Assembly: GCA_003209055.1 (NCBI GenBank)
Contig: QCTB01000011.1
Location: 1-33,230 of the forward strand
Length of the DNA: 33,230 nucleotides
Reading direction: 5' to 3'
DNA from: Prochlorococcus sp. AG-670-O13
Lineage (GTDB): Bacteria; Cyanobacteriota; Cyanobacteriia; PCC-6307; Cyanobiaceae
The translations under genes were made by a program, and so were the position numbers. The stretch's first letter is position 1, and each line of letters starts with the position of its first letter. The notes beneath the pieces were generated by a model. It was given only the letters and a program-made list of their open reading frames with translations. It made no database searches and had not been told where the DNA came from. Positions 16,356 to 27,433 of the stretch are shown here, in pieces.

Positions 16356-19300
16356 ATGCATAGGATATTAAATATTGCAGGAAATGAAAAGAATAATGGT
16401 GATTTAATCGAACAACCTAAAGCAGATTTTATATTTATAACAAGTGTTAAAGCAGATATAAATATAATTTCAGATTTGATTGATGATAAAGAATTTAATT
16501 TTTTTAAAAATAATATAAGAGCATTAGAAATTTCTAACCTTAATACATTTGCGCAAATTGATAATTATTTTACAAAAACAATAAATTTTGCAAAGGTTGT
16601 AGTTCTAAGATTATTTGGTGATAAAGGTACTTGGAGTTATGGTATTGAAAATTTAATTAAATGGCAAGAATCAAATATTAATAGAACCTTACTAATACTT
16701 TCTGGTGTAGAAGAGGAGGATATATCTCTAAACGAAATAAGCAGTATAAATTTGGAAACTTCAATAAAAATTACAAAATTACTTAGGTCAGGTGGTAAGG
16801 AAAATTACAGAAGATTTCTTTATTGTTTAAATTATCTTTTTGCTAATGATACTAATATTCCAAATAAATATATCTCATGCGTTTCATATCCAGATCCCTA
16901 TTTATATGATTGGAAAAATGAAAAGGGCCCTAAAGTTGGAATAATCTCTTATAAATCCTTATTTTTAGCAAACGAAATTGAATTATCAAAACAATTAATA
17001 TCTCACCTTCGTTTTAAAGGTTTATCACCAAAAACAGTTTTTATATCTACTTTAAAAGATATAGAAATTCAACAAGAATTGATTAATCTCTTTAAAAAAG
17101 AAGATATAAAATTATTAATTACAACAACATCATTTTCTTCTTCACTTAATACCTCCTATGAAACAGATGAAGAAACCTTTAATATATTTAGATCATTAAA
17201 TCTACCAATTTTACAAATACTATCTTGTAATAAATCAAGAGAGGATTGGATGAATTCATCAACAGGAATGAATCCAACCGATTTATTAATGCAAGTAATA
17301 ATTCCAGAATTTGATGGTCGTATTACTACTAAACCTTCAGCATTTAAGGAAGTTATATCTACTGATAAAACCTTGTGTACTTATATAACGAGTTATAAGG
17401 TTGACATCGAAAATATTAAATGGATTGCAAAACTTGCAAAAAATTATGTGAAACTGTCTAATTTATGCAATTTTGAAAAAAAAATTTCACTAGTAATCGC
17501 TAATTATCCCGTTAAAAATGGAAGAATTGGAAATGGTGTTGGTTTAAATACACCTAAGTCAATACTTAATATTCTTTATTGGTTAAAAGATGAGGGTTAT
17601 GATCTTGGACCTGGAGAATTACCTAAAAATACTTCGGAACTAATGTCTTTAATTATAAAAGCCAGAACAAACGATATTGAGTCACAAAATAACAAACCTT
17701 TAGATTTTTTATCATTAAAGGATTACTTAAAATTTTGGAACCAATTAAGCAAAAAACCTAAAAATCTTATAGTTGAAAGATGGGGTGATCCATCTAAAGC
17801 TGTTGATTTAGAAGATAGTGGTTTTTCAATTAATGGTATTTCATTTGGAAAAATATGTGTATTAATTCAACCTCAAAGAGGATATGATACAGAATCTAAT
17901 AAGGATATACATTCTCCTGATCTCCCACCTCCCCATAGATATTTAGCGCAATACCATTGGCTTGAGAATAAATATGAATCTAATGCAATTATTAATGTTG
18001 GAAAACATGGAACTGTTGAATGGTTGCCAGGTAAATCTATAGGACTTAGCGATGAATGTTTCCCAAGTATTGTCTGTCCAGCTATTCCTAATATATATCC
18101 ATTTATAGTTAATGATCCAGGAGAAGGCTCTCAAGCAAAAAGAAGAACTCATGCGACAATTATTGATCATCTAACACCTCCTTTAGATAGATCTGAATTA
18201 TATGGAAAACTATCTATCTTAGAACAAACTCTAGACGAATATTATGAAGCAAAGTTATTAAATTCTAATCGTATAAATATTATTGAAAATTCTTTATTAG
18301 AAATTATAAGAAATGATTTCAAAGACATTATATTTTTAAATGATTCTAATAAAATTGAAGAAATTGACTCATATTTATGTGAATTAAAAGAATCACAAAT
18401 CAGAACGGGTCTTCATACTTTTGGTAGTAGACAAAAGTATATAGATGAAATTAATTTGATATTAAGTATTTCAAGAGTGCCTTCTTCTAAACGGATAGGT
18501 CTAATACAATACATTGCATCAAATTTAGATTTAGATTTAGAACCATGGACTAATAATTATGATCAAATTCTCAGTGATAAAGATAAAAAAATCTTTAGTT
18601 ATTATTCGAATAATAATATTTTTAATTTTAGAAGAGCTTTAGAATTTTTAGAATATCAAGCAAAATATCTTATATATTATTTTTTTTATAAGGATAATTT
18701 AATCATAAATAATATTGAATTATTAGAAAATAAAAAGTTTTTAGTATTGTTTAGTGAAGATAAAAAACATAATGAATATTTTTCCATACTTAAAAGAGAA
18801 ATCAAAGATCCTATTGTTCAATCTTATGTAAATGAGAAGTTTGCATTTATAAATTCATTAAAAGGACATTATGTAAATAGTGGACCATCAGGAGCTCCTA
18901 CAAGGGGAAAAACAGAAGTGCTACCTACTGGTAAAAATTTTTATTCTATTGATTCAAGAGGTTTACCTACTGAATCAGCTTGGATTGTTGGTAGTCAATC
19001 TGCTTCGCAAATAATTGATTTATATAAACAAGATAATGGGGAAGACCTTAAAAAGATTGCAATTTCTGTATGGGCCACCTCTACCATGAGAAATGGGGGT
19101 GAAGATATTTGTCAAATATTATATTTATTAGGGGTAAAACCAATTTGGGATGGTCCTTCTAGAAGAGTTATTGATTTAGAAATAATTCCATTATCTATTC
19201 TTAATAGGCCCAGAGTTGATGTCACTTTGCGAATTTCGGGGATGTTTAGAGATGCATTTCCTCAATTAATATCTTTAACTCATAAAGCAATTACCTTAGT

Positions 19301-20093
19301 TTCTAATCTTGATGAAGATTTTAATTTAAATCCTATTTTAGAGTCTTTTAAAAATAATAAATCTTTGAATCGAATTTTTGGTTCTGCTCCAGGCTCATAC
19401 GGTGCTGGTTTACAAGAATTAATTTCTAATTCTAGTTGGGATAATAATAATGATTTTGCTGAATCATATTTAAATTGGAGTAAATGGATATATTCTGATA
19501 CTAATGAACCTATCGAAAATAAAAAAGAATTAGAAAATGTACTCAAAAATATTCAATTAGTTATTCATAATCAAGATAATAAAGAACATGACATTTTAGA
19601 TTCAGATGACTATTATCAATTTCAAGGAGGAATATCATCTGCAATAAAAAAATTAAGAGGTAAATTCCCAGAGATTTATCACGGTGATTTATCAAAATTT
19701 CGTTTATCTAAAATTAATAAATTAAGTTATGAAATTAATAAAGTTGTTAGAACTAGAGTTCTTAATCCAAAATGGATTGATGGAATGAAAGAAAACGGCT
19801 ATAAAGGTGCCTTTGAGTTTTCTGCAACACTTGATTATTTGTATGCTTATGATGCCACTACTGAACTTGTATCTGATTGGTGTTATACCCAAATTTATAA
19901 CTCATGGATTTGTGACGATAATCTCAAAACTTTTTTCATTGAGAATAATCCATGGGCTTTAAGAGATTTATCTCAGAGGTTTATTGAGATTATTAATAGA
20001 AAAATGTGGAATGATTACACTCCAGAAATATTAGATAATTTAAAGAAAATCGTAAATATGACTGATGCCAAAATTGAAAAAGATGATTTCTAG
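16356..20093 (+). CDS. cobN: Cobaltochelatase subunit CobN
   Basis: 1245 aa; GVGLNTPKSILNILYWLKDEGY, LPPPHRYLAQYHWL, NVGKHGTVEWLPGKSIGLS, GSAPGSYGAGLQELI. CobN/ChlH family, scored as CobN from the overall motif set. Confidence 0.92.
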   Translation: MHRILNIAGNEKNNGDLIEQPKADFIFITSVKADINIISDLIDDKEFNFFKNNIRALEISNLNTFAQIDNYFTKTINFAKVVVLRLFGDKGTWSYGIENLIKWQESNINRTLLILSGVEEEDISLNEISSINLETSIKITKLLRSGGKENYRRFLYCLNYLFANDTNIPNKYISCVSYPDPYLYDWKNEKGPKVGIISYKSLFLANEIELSKQLISHLRFKGLSPKTVFISTLKDIEIQQELINLFKKEDIKLLITTTSFSSSLNTSYETDEETFNIFRSLNLPILQILSCNKSREDWMNSSTGMNPTDLLMQVIIPEFDGRITTKPSAFKEVISTDKTLCTYITSYKVDIENIKWIAKLAKNYVKLSNLCNFEKKISLVIANYPVKNGRIGNGVGLNTPKSILNILYWLKDEGYDLGPGELPKNTSELMSLIIKARTNDIESQNNKPLDFLSLKDYLKFWNQLSKKPKNLIVERWGDPSKAVDLEDSGFSINGISFGKICVLIQPQRGYDTESNKDIHSPDLPPPHRYLAQYHWLENKYESNAIINVGKHGTVEWLPGKSIGLSDECFPSIVCPAIPNIYPFIVNDPGEGSQAKRRTHATIIDHLTPPLDRSELYGKLSILEQTLDEYYEAKLLNSNRINIIENSLLEIIRNDFKDIIFLNDSNKIEEIDSYLCELKESQIRTGLHTFGSRQKYIDEINLILSISRVPSSKRIGLIQYIASNLDLDLEPWTNNYDQILSDKDKKIFSYYSNNNIFNFRRALEFLEYQAKYLIYYFFYKDNLIINNIELLENKKFLVLFSEDKKHNEYFSILKREIKDPIVQSYVNEKFAFINSLKGHYVNSGPSGAPTRGKTEVLPTGKNFYSIDSRGLPTESAWIVGSQSASQIIDLYKQDNGEDLKKIAISVWATSTMRNGGEDICQILYLLGVKPIWDGPSRRVIDLEIIPLSILNRPRVDVTLRISGMFRDAFPQLISLTHKAITLVSNLDEDFNLNPILESFKNNKSLNRIFGSAPGSYGAGLQELISNSSWDNNNDFAESYLNWSKWIYSDTNEPIENKKELENVLKNIQLVIHNQDNKEHDILDSDDYYQFQGGISSAIKKLRGKFPEIYHGDLSKFRLSKINKLSYEINKVVRTRVLNPKWIDGMKENGYKGAFEFSATLDYLYAYDATTELVSDWCYTQIYNSWICDDNLKTFFIENNPWALRDLSQRFIEIINRKMWNDYTPEILDNLKKIVNMTDAKIEKDDF

Positions 20094-20094
20094 T

Positions 20095-20742
20095 TTATCT
20101 TCCTAATAATGAATATCCATGACTGTCTGTTCCACATGATTTAAGCATTTTTAAACTTTCTGTTAATTTATTTATTTCTGTACATATAAAGCTACTGGCT
20201 TTCCATCTTACCTTTAGTTCATAGTCATACCATACTTCAATTCCATCTACTCCTTGTTTATTTGCCTCAGGAATTAATTTATAAAAAGGTATCCTGTATC
20301 TTGCTGGATGAGCTAAAAATGATAAACCTCCTGCTAATCTAATTGCATTAGTAACGGACTTGATGTTTAAATTATTTCCTATTGGAGACTCTCCTTGTAT
20401 ATAAGGAGTTAAATATTCACTTTTAATATTTATTCCTAAACCAACTATATGTACCAAGCATCCTAGAAGTAAACAGTTAATTTCTATTCCAGGAATGAGT
20501 TTAAATGAGTTTTTAGGATATTTTTCTAGAATATTATTTTGTTCAATAAAATCATGTGCTTCGATGGTGTGATGATCTGTTATTGAAATTAGTTTTAGTT
20601 TATTAAAAAAAACCTGGTCTAATAATTCTTCTGGTTCTAAACTACCATCGCTAAATTTGGTATGACAATGAAAGTTTATATGTTCAGGACAGCTATTCTT
20701 GTTTATATTTGTTGTTATTTTTACTAAATCTTCCTTATCCAT
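20095..20742 (-). CDS. PHP-domain metal-dependent phosphoesterase
   Basis: NFHCHTKFSDGSLEPEELLDQVFFNKLKLISITDHHTIEA...IPGIEINC...LAHPARYR...CGTDSHG. Confidence 0.9.
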   Translation of the reverse strand: MDKEDLVKITTNINKNSCPEHINFHCHTKFSDGSLEPEELLDQVFFNKLKLISITDHHTIEAHDFIEQNNILEKYPKNSFKLIPGIEINCLLLGCLVHIVGLGINIKSEYLTPYIQGESPIGNNLNIKSVTNAIRLAGGLSFLAHPARYRIPFYKLIPEANKQGVDGIEVWYDYELKVRWKASSFICTEINKLTESLKMLKSCGTDSHGYSLLGR

Positions 20743-21301
20743 TTTTTAAAGACTCTTCATTTTTCTTTCTGATTTTTGCATATAACTGAATAGATATAAG
20801 CATAAATACTATTAATCCAAACACACTCCATGTAGCAATGCTAGTGGGAAAATTATTTTTAAAAATAACTAAAAGTACAATTATAAATAATAATAAGGTA
20901 GGAAGTTCATTTAATAATCTAAGATTTTTAGCTGATATTTTTGAGGTACCATTTTGCAATGAATACATTATTTTATAGCAGTAAAAATGATAGATTACTA
21001 AGCCTAAAACAAAGAAAATTTTAATTTGGAGCCATCTTTCATTTAGCCATCCAGGGTTCTTAATTATTAAACACATAGCCATACTCAAGGCCAATATCAT
21101 TCCAGGAGTAGTAATTATATTTGCTAGCCTTTTTTCCATCAAAGAATATTGATCGTTAAAAGCTATTTTCAAATCATCTTTCATTGACCTTGACTCTTCA
21201 TGATATATAAAAAGCCTTACTAAATAAAAAAGTCCGGAGAACCATACGATTACTCCAATGATGTGAAGAGACTTAAACCATAAATAAGCTTCTGATGACA
21301 A
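20735..21301 (-). CDS. hemJ: HemJ-like protoporphyrinogen oxidase (UPF0093 membrane protein)
   Basis: YLWFKSLHIIGVIVWFSGLFYLVRLFIYHEES, KIFFVLGLVIYHFYCY; multi-TM, 188 aa. Confidence 0.9.
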   Translation of the reverse strand: MSSEAYLWFKSLHIIGVIVWFSGLFYLVRLFIYHEESRSMKDDLKIAFNDQYSLMEKRLANIITTPGMILALSMAMCLIIKNPGWLNERWLQIKIFFVLGLVIYHFYCYKIMYSLQNGTSKISAKNLRLLNELPTLLLFIIVLLVIFKNNFPTSIATWSVFGLIVFMLISIQLYAKIRKKNEESLKNG

Positions 21302-21389
21302 ATTAGTAAAATATCATTCTTTATATATTTCTAATATAAATTCTTATTTAATACCCAATAATTTTAAATTTATAAATATTAATCAATAT

Positions 21390-23348
21390 TTATAACTCAT
21401 GAAAGTAATTATAAATATCATTTGCTGAATGTATACCAAGGCCTTTAACATTTGATAATTCCTCTTTGCTTGCAATTCTAATAGCATCTATGGAATTAAA
21501 ATGCTCAAGTAAATCTTTAATTCTTGAAGGTCCTAATCCTGGTATTTGAGATAATTGCGATCTATTCATTCGATTTGAACGTTTATTCCTGTGAAATGAT
21601 AATGCAAATCTATGTGCTTCATCTCTTACTCTACGTAGTAGAAGAACACCTTTTTGATTTTGATCTGTGTCCAGTGATTTTGATAAACCAGGTATAAATA
21701 TTTCTTCATTTTTTTTAGCTAATGAACATATAGTTACTTCTTCATGTAAATTTAAATCTTTTAATGCTTTTAAAGCTGCATTTAATTGTCCTTTCCCTCC
21801 ATCAATCATTATTAAATTTGGCCAATCAGTTAATAGATCATATTCTAACTTACTATTTTTTTTGTCATGTAAAGAACTAAAGTCTCCACCTTCAATTTTA
21901 AATCTTGACCATTTTTTAAATCTTCTATAAATGACTTCATAAATTGAGGCAAAGTCATCACTATGTCCTATAAATACATTGGGATCTTTAATCTTGTATT
22001 TTCTATAATCTTGTTTTGATGGAATACCATCAATAAAAACTACTTGTGAGGCTACAGGGTCTGTTCCTTGTATATGACTAATGTCATAACCTTCTATTCT
22101 TTTAGGCTGATTATTTAATTCAAGTATTTGAGTTAAATCCTCAATTGCTGATTCATTATCTTGTATACCATTTAAGATCCTATCTAATTCTAATTTTGCA
22201 TTTTTTAAAACCATTTCAATAGTTTCTAATTTTTTATTTCTTTTTGGTATCGTAAACTTAACTTTTTTTTCTCTTAATTCGCTTAACCAGTCTTGAATAG
22301 TTTTTTGTTTTGGAAGATTAAATTGCAATAGGATTTCTGATGGTATTTCAACACCTTCAACATTAATATAATGTTCTTCTAAAACTCGTTGCAGTATTTC
22401 ACTCTGATCTTTATTATTAATTTTTTGGGTATAACCAATCCTTCCAATTAATTTTCCAGATCTCATTTGAAAAATTTGAATACTAGCTATATTTCTTTCA
22501 CAAACAATTCCAAATATATCTCTATTTATTGATGAATCAGGAATCGATATTTTTTGAGATTCTGTAAGTAATCTTAAACCTACTATTTGATCTCTTATTT
22601 TGGCTGCACTTTCAAACTGCAATTCTTCCGAAAGAAGATTCATTTTTCTTTCTAAAAAATTTTCTAGATCATCATTCCTTCCTTGAAAAATCATAGATAC
22701 TTGCTTCATTGTTTTTTTGTAATCTTCTGAAGATATAATTTCCTGACATACACCTGGGCATCTACCAATTGAATAATTTAAACATGTTTTATCTTTGTAC
22801 ACTGGACGAGGTCTTTGTCTTAGAGGAAATATTTTTTTTATAATGAATAGAGTTCTTCTTAATAATCCAACATCAACATATGGTCCGTAATATCTATCTA
22901 AATTATTTCTATTTCTTCTTTTTCTAGTTATAAATATTCTTGGATATTGTTCACTCCATGTAATACAAAGATATGGATATTTCTTATCATCTTTTAATAA
23001 AATATTGAAATATGGCTTATTAGCTTTTATTAAATTAGATTCTAAATTTAGTGCTTCATGCTCGCTATCTGTAACTATAATTTCAATTTCCGTTATCTGT
23101 CTGACCATCAAACTTAATCTAGGAGATAAATCAGCATAATTATTAAAGTAACTACTTACCCTATTTCTTAGTGTTTTCGATTTTCCTATATAGAGTAAAT
23201 TATTATCTATGTCCTTAAATAAATAACATCCAGATAACTTGGGTATTTCAGATAGTCTTGACTTTAATAATGTCTTATTATTTATAAGTTTATATTCAAT
23301 TTTAAAATTATATTTTTTTTCTAATACTTTTCCAGATGGATTATTCAT
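21390..23348 (-). CDS. uvrC: Excinuclease ABC subunit C
   Basis: GIY-YIG-like GCYLFKDIDNNLLYIGKSKTLRNRVSSYF, RIEGYDISHIQGTDPVASQVVF, LIMIDGGKGQLNAA, C-terminal HhH. Confidence 0.97.
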   Translation of the reverse strand: MNNPSGKVLEKKYNFKIEYKLINNKTLLKSRLSEIPKLSGCYLFKDIDNNLLYIGKSKTLRNRVSSYFNNYADLSPRLSLMVRQITEIEIIVTDSEHEALNLESNLIKANKPYFNILLKDDKKYPYLCITWSEQYPRIFITRKRRNRNNLDRYYGPYVDVGLLRRTLFIIKKIFPLRQRPRPVYKDKTCLNYSIGRCPGVCQEIISSEDYKKTMKQVSMIFQGRNDDLENFLERKMNLLSEELQFESAAKIRDQIVGLRLLTESQKISIPDSSINRDIFGIVCERNIASIQIFQMRSGKLIGRIGYTQKINNKDQSEILQRVLEEHYINVEGVEIPSEILLQFNLPKQKTIQDWLSELREKKVKFTIPKRNKKLETIEMVLKNAKLELDRILNGIQDNESAIEDLTQILELNNQPKRIEGYDISHIQGTDPVASQVVFIDGIPSKQDYRKYKIKDPNVFIGHSDDFASIYEVIYRRFKKWSRFKIEGGDFSSLHDKKNSKLEYDLLTDWPNLIMIDGGKGQLNAALKALKDLNLHEEVTICSLAKKNEEIFIPGLSKSLDTDQNQKGVLLLRRVRDEAHRFALSFHRNKRSNRMNRSQLSQIPGLGPSRIKDLLEHFNSIDAIRIASKEELSNVKGLGIHSANDIYNYFHEL

Positions 23349-23357
23349 AAATAGTGT

Positions 23358-23846
23358 CTAACCTCCATAATTCCATCCTGTGCTATTTAGATTTAAAGAG
23401 TCAACATCATTATTTAGATATGCAGATAAGACTTCACCAACAAAAACAGTATGATCACCATATACAATATTGCCTACAACCTTACATTCCACACCGCCTA
23501 CACTATCAACTAATATTGGCAAGCCGAATTCTCCTAAATTAAACTCTACAGATTCAAATCTTCCACCAAGGGCTTTTTGAGGTTTGAAAAAAACAGCAGC
23601 TAAATCTTTTTGATCACTTTTTAAAACATTTAATGAAAATTTTCCTGTATTTTTAATTATTTCATGACTAGATCCTTCTGCCCTAACTGCCATAACAACT
23701 AAAGGAGGTGCAAATGATCCTTGTGTAACCCAGCTAGCTGTAAAACCATTAACTTCATTTGTCTCTTCATTCTTTACTCCGCAAATAAATAATCCATGTG
23801 GAATTTTTCTTAATAAGATTTTTTTTGCTTCAAGATTTAATGTCAT
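23358..23846 (-). CDS. Flavin reductase-like FMN-binding protein
   Basis: IPHGLFICGVKN...VNGFTASWVTQGSFAPPLVVMAVRAEGSSHEIIKNTGKFSLNVL typical of the flavin-reductase-like fold. Confidence 0.88.
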   Translation of the reverse strand: MTLNLEAKKILLRKIPHGLFICGVKNEETNEVNGFTASWVTQGSFAPPLVVMAVRAEGSSHEIIKNTGKFSLNVLKSDQKDLAAVFFKPQKALGGRFESVEFNLGEFGLPILVDSVGGVECKVVGNIVYGDHTVFVGEVLSAYLNNDVDSLNLNSTGWNYGG

Positions 23847-23905
23847 AATTAATTTAATTTATTATTTTATTTTAACTAATTATTTTATTCAATCATAATT
23901 AAATT

Positions 23906-24385
23906 ATGAAAATACTTTACCCAGGAACATTTGATCCTTTAACAAATGGACATCTAGATTTAATACAAAGAGCAGAAAAATTATTCGGAAATGTAGTAGT
24001 TGCAGTTTTAGAAAATACAAGTAAAAATCCAACTTTTGATCTTAGTAGACGTATTATTCAAATAAATAAAGCCATTTCTCATCTCCCAAATATTGATGTT
24101 ATTTCATACGAAGGTCTTACAGTAGATTGTGCAAAGGAGGTTAATGCAAACCTCATATTAAGAGGGTTAAGAGCTATGAGTGATTTTGAGTATGAACTTC
24201 AAATAGCCCATACCAACAAATCTCTTAACAGTAAAATAGAAACAATTTTTCTATCAACAAATACAAACTTTAGTTTTCTAAGTAGTTCCTTGGTTAAAGA
24301 AGTTGCTAAATTTGGGGGAGAAATAAAACATATGGTTCCTGAATCCGTGGAACGAGATTTAAAAAATTATTTTAAAAATGGTTAA
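23906..24385 (+). CDS. coaD: Phosphopantetheine adenylyltransferase
   Basis: [63 protein letters not shown]. Confidence 0.97.
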   Translation: MKILYPGTFDPLTNGHLDLIQRAEKLFGNVVVAVLENTSKNPTFDLSRRIIQINKAISHLPNIDVISYEGLTVDCAKEVNANLILRGLRAMSDFEYELQIAHTNKSLNSKIETIFLSTNTNFSFLSSSLVKEVAKFGGEIKHMVPESVERDLKNYFKNG

Positions 24386-25605
24386 ATACATTTTTCCAAT
24401 TTATAAATATTTTTTAATAAATTAAATGTCTTTGTTTTATCTATATTTTCTGAATTTTGAATAATACTAATAATAAGAGGCTTTTTATCTTTATAGAGAT
24501 AACCTGATAAAGCAAATACATTTGATAAGGTTCCTGTTTTTCCAAAGAATTTCCCCTGTAATTCTGTGTCTTTGAATCTATTAGACAAGGTACCTCTTAT
24601 ACCAATAATTGATAACGATGATTGGTAGGTACTAAAATTATTTGAATATCTCATTTTGTTCAAAAATTGCGATATTAATTTAGTGGTTACTTCATTATTT
24701 CTTGAGAGGCCACTTGCATCAGCAATAGTTGAAATATCAACATTAAAACCTCTGTTTTTTAACCAATTCTTCAATTTAAAGTAATTATTATCATTCCAAG
24801 TATTTGAGGCATTTTTAAATAATGATTCAGCAGTGAAATTATGACTTTCAGAATTAGCTAGCGTTATTAAAGAAATTAATGGATTTGATCTGATTGAATC
24901 TAATTCACTAGATGATTTGATATAAAACTTTTCTGAATTATCTATAATTTTTACATTTATTGAAGAATTCGGGAACTTATTAAACATATATTTCTCAATC
25001 CTGCTTTTTAAATAACTTATATTTTCGTATTTATTCTCATTACTATTTAACGCTAATGATGTAATAGCTGCTCCATAGTCGTATTGTTTATCCCAACTTG
25101 TCCATCCTTTTGGCCAATAATATTTAGGATCTATTTCTAATATATTAAGATTAATAATTTTATTTTCAGGAATACTAGAGAGTAATTTATAAATATCTGA
25201 ATAATTAAGATCTGGATCTCCTTGTCCTACTAAATAATAATTATTAATACCGTCTCTATAAAGAGATGTTTTAAAATTCTTTGATAATTTATATTTACTT
25301 AATACATATGCGGTTGAAAACAATTTTAAATTAGAAGCTGGTATTCTTAAAATATCTTCATTATATGAACTTATTACTGAGCCGTTTTCGTTAATTATTG
25401 ATACGCTAAATGTTTTATCCAGAGTATTGATTAATAATTCATCATAATTTATACATTTTTTTTTATTGCTAATTATTCCTGGAAAATTAAAATATATATT
25501 ATTAATAAAATTACTTTTTTGTTTAATTAATAAATATCTTATTAATAATGGAAAAGTAACTAGGTTAATAAGAATAAAGCCAATAATATAATGTTTCTTT
25601 ATCAC
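24382..25605 (-). CDS. dacB: D-alanyl-D-alanine carboxypeptidase / PBP4 family
   Basis: SxxK in [18 protein letters not shown], SxN in [14 protein letters not shown] in [20 protein letters not shown]. Confidence 0.9.
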   Translation of the reverse strand: MIKKHYIIGFILINLVTFPLLIRYLLIKQKSNFINNIYFNFPGIISNKKKCINYDELLINTLDKTFSVSIINENGSVISSYNEDILRIPASNLKLFSTAYVLSKYKLSKNFKTSLYRDGINNYYLVGQGDPDLNYSDIYKLLSSIPENKIINLNILEIDPKYYWPKGWTSWDKQYDYGAAITSLALNSNENKYENISYLKSRIEKYMFNKFPNSSINVKIIDNSEKFYIKSSSELDSIRSNPLISLITLANSESHNFTAESLFKNASNTWNDNNYFKLKNWLKNRGFNVDISTIADASGLSRNNEVTTKLISQFLNKMRYSNNFSTYQSSLSIIGIRGTLSNRFKDTELQGKFFGKTGTLSNVFALSGYLYKDKKPLIISIIQNSENIDKTKTFNLLKNIYKLEKCI

Positions 25606-25613
25606 ATTCTTAA

Positions 25614-26261
25614 CTACAGATTTACAAAGATAGTTTCATTATCTGGTTTCTTTTCAAATTCTTTTTTAAATAAATATCTTTTATTAATTTCTTTAAATAG
25701 TAACCAATTATTTGGATAAGCGTGCATTAAGGCACCATTATTTATTGGTTGGAGAAAGTATATATTTTGCCATGTATTTACAAATTTTTTTCTTCTCTCT
25801 CTTATTACGCTGCCTATTCCAATATTAGCATCCTCAAATTTAGGATTTAACGTGAAATGTAGACCTTTAAATTTATCGCACATTGGCTCAAAGGAATCAA
25901 AATCGTAAGGTTGCGGAAGTATAGAAATTAAGATTGAGTCATTATCTTCAATATAATGGGATTCATTAAAACCTTTGAATGTAAAAATATTTTCTCTAAT
26001 ATTTGAGTAATCTCTCTGTGCTAAAGCAACCGCTCCTGGATCAGAATAAGTTATAAATACATTTTTATTAATCTTGTTGTTATTAAAATAATTAGCGAGA
26101 ATCTTATAAATAGTTATAGCAATTTTATTAAATTTTAGTCCCTCGAAATTAAATTCAATTACAAATTTTTTATTAGAAAGTTTTAAGCTAGAAATAATTG
26201 AATATTCAAGATTTTTTAAGGCTTCATTAAGATCTTTTGGAAGCACATAATTCTTATTCAT
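25614..26261 (-). CDS. DUF1995-like protein
   Basis: 215 aa; FVIEFNFEGLKFNKIAITIYKILANYF...VFITYSDPGAVALAQRDY... resembles cyanobacterial/plastid DUF1995 proteins. Confidence 0.65.
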   Translation of the reverse strand: MNKNYVLPKDLNEALKNLEYSIISSLKLSNKKFVIEFNFEGLKFNKIAITIYKILANYFNNNKINKNVFITYSDPGAVALAQRDYSNIRENIFTFKGFNESHYIEDNDSILISILPQPYDFDSFEPMCDKFKGLHFTLNPKFEDANIGIGSVIRERRKKFVNTWQNIYFLQPINNGALMHAYPNNWLLFKEINKRYLFKKEFEKKPDNETIFVNL

Positions 26262-27433
26262 TAGAATTTTTTAATACAATTTTGAATTAGTTTTACTAGT
26301 TTATCTATATCAGATTTTTTATTCATAGAACCTAAACTAACACGAATATTTGAATTAAGTTGATTAATATTATATCCCATTTTTTCAAGTGTTGCACTAG
26401 GTTTTCCTGAAGAACTCGAACATGCACTACCACTACTTATTGCAATATCATTATCAGACATATAATTTATAACCTTATAAGCTCTTATAGGTAAAAATTT
26501 CTTATTAAACAAAATAAAAGAAATATGATTTGGAAGTCTATGTGAAAAGCTACCTGTAAGTTTAATATTTGGAATTTTTGCTATTTTATTAATAAAATAT
26601 TCTTTTAGCAAGGAAGTTTTATTTTTTTCAAACTCTATATTAAGGTCATTTAATTTAATTCTGCCACTAATATTTTTTATTGATTCATACATGCCTGCTA
26701 TTAATGGAAGTGCTGTTGTGCCTTGCCTAATAGAATATTCTTGAGTAAGAGAGATATCACTATTTTTTAGCAATAATCTTGATTTGAAATTAGTTAAAAG
26801 TATGCCAATACCTTTTGGTCCTCCAAATTTGTGCGCTGATAAACTTAATAGATCGCAATTAAGATCTTTCCAATTAAAAATTCCATTACTTAGTATCTGA
26901 GTTCCATCAATATGAAATAAAATATCCATCTTATTACATTTATTTCCTACAAATTGAACTGGTTGTAAGGTTCCTATTTCACTCTGGCCCCAAATAAGTG
27001 AAACAAGAGTAGTATTGTTATTTATAATTTGGTCAATATTTGATATATCTATCATTCCATCTTTATTAACTTTCCATTTATATATTTCCCAGCCTTTTCT
27101 TTTGAGCTTATTTGCTGAAATAATTGTAGCTTGATGTTCAACATTTGAAATTACAACTCTTCCAGTTTTATACTTATCAATTAAATTATTAAAAACTATT
27201 GATGTAGACTCTGAAGAGCCTGATGTAAAAATTATATCTTCTGGTTCCGTATTAAACTTTTCTGCTATTTTAAGTCTTATTTTTTCTAAATATATTGAAC
27301 ATTTAATACCATACTTATAAGTTGATGATGTATTACTCCAATATTTCTTATATGTTGAATTAATTTTATTTAATACATTTTTAGACAATGGAGTAGTAGC
27401 AGCATTATCAAGATAAATAAAGTTTTTAGGCAT
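26261..27433 (-). CDS. Cysteine desulfurase (NifS/IscS-like)
   Basis: YLDNAATTPLS, SLSAHKFGGPKGIGIL, ISSGSACSSSSGKPS. Confidence 0.95.
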   Translation of the reverse strand: MPKNFIYLDNAATTPLSKNVLNKINSTYKKYWSNTSSTYKYGIKCSIYLEKIRLKIAEKFNTEPEDIIFTSGSSESTSIVFNNLIDKYKTGRVVISNVEHQATIISANKLKRKGWEIYKWKVNKDGMIDISNIDQIINNNTTLVSLIWGQSEIGTLQPVQFVGNKCNKMDILFHIDGTQILSNGIFNWKDLNCDLLSLSAHKFGGPKGIGILLTNFKSRLLLKNSDISLTQEYSIRQGTTALPLIAGMYESIKNISGRIKLNDLNIEFEKNKTSLLKEYFINKIAKIPNIKLTGSFSHRLPNHISFILFNKKFLPIRAYKVINYMSDNDIAISSGSACSSSSGKPSATLEKMGYNINQLNSNIRVSLGSMNKKSDIDKLVKLIQNCIKKF

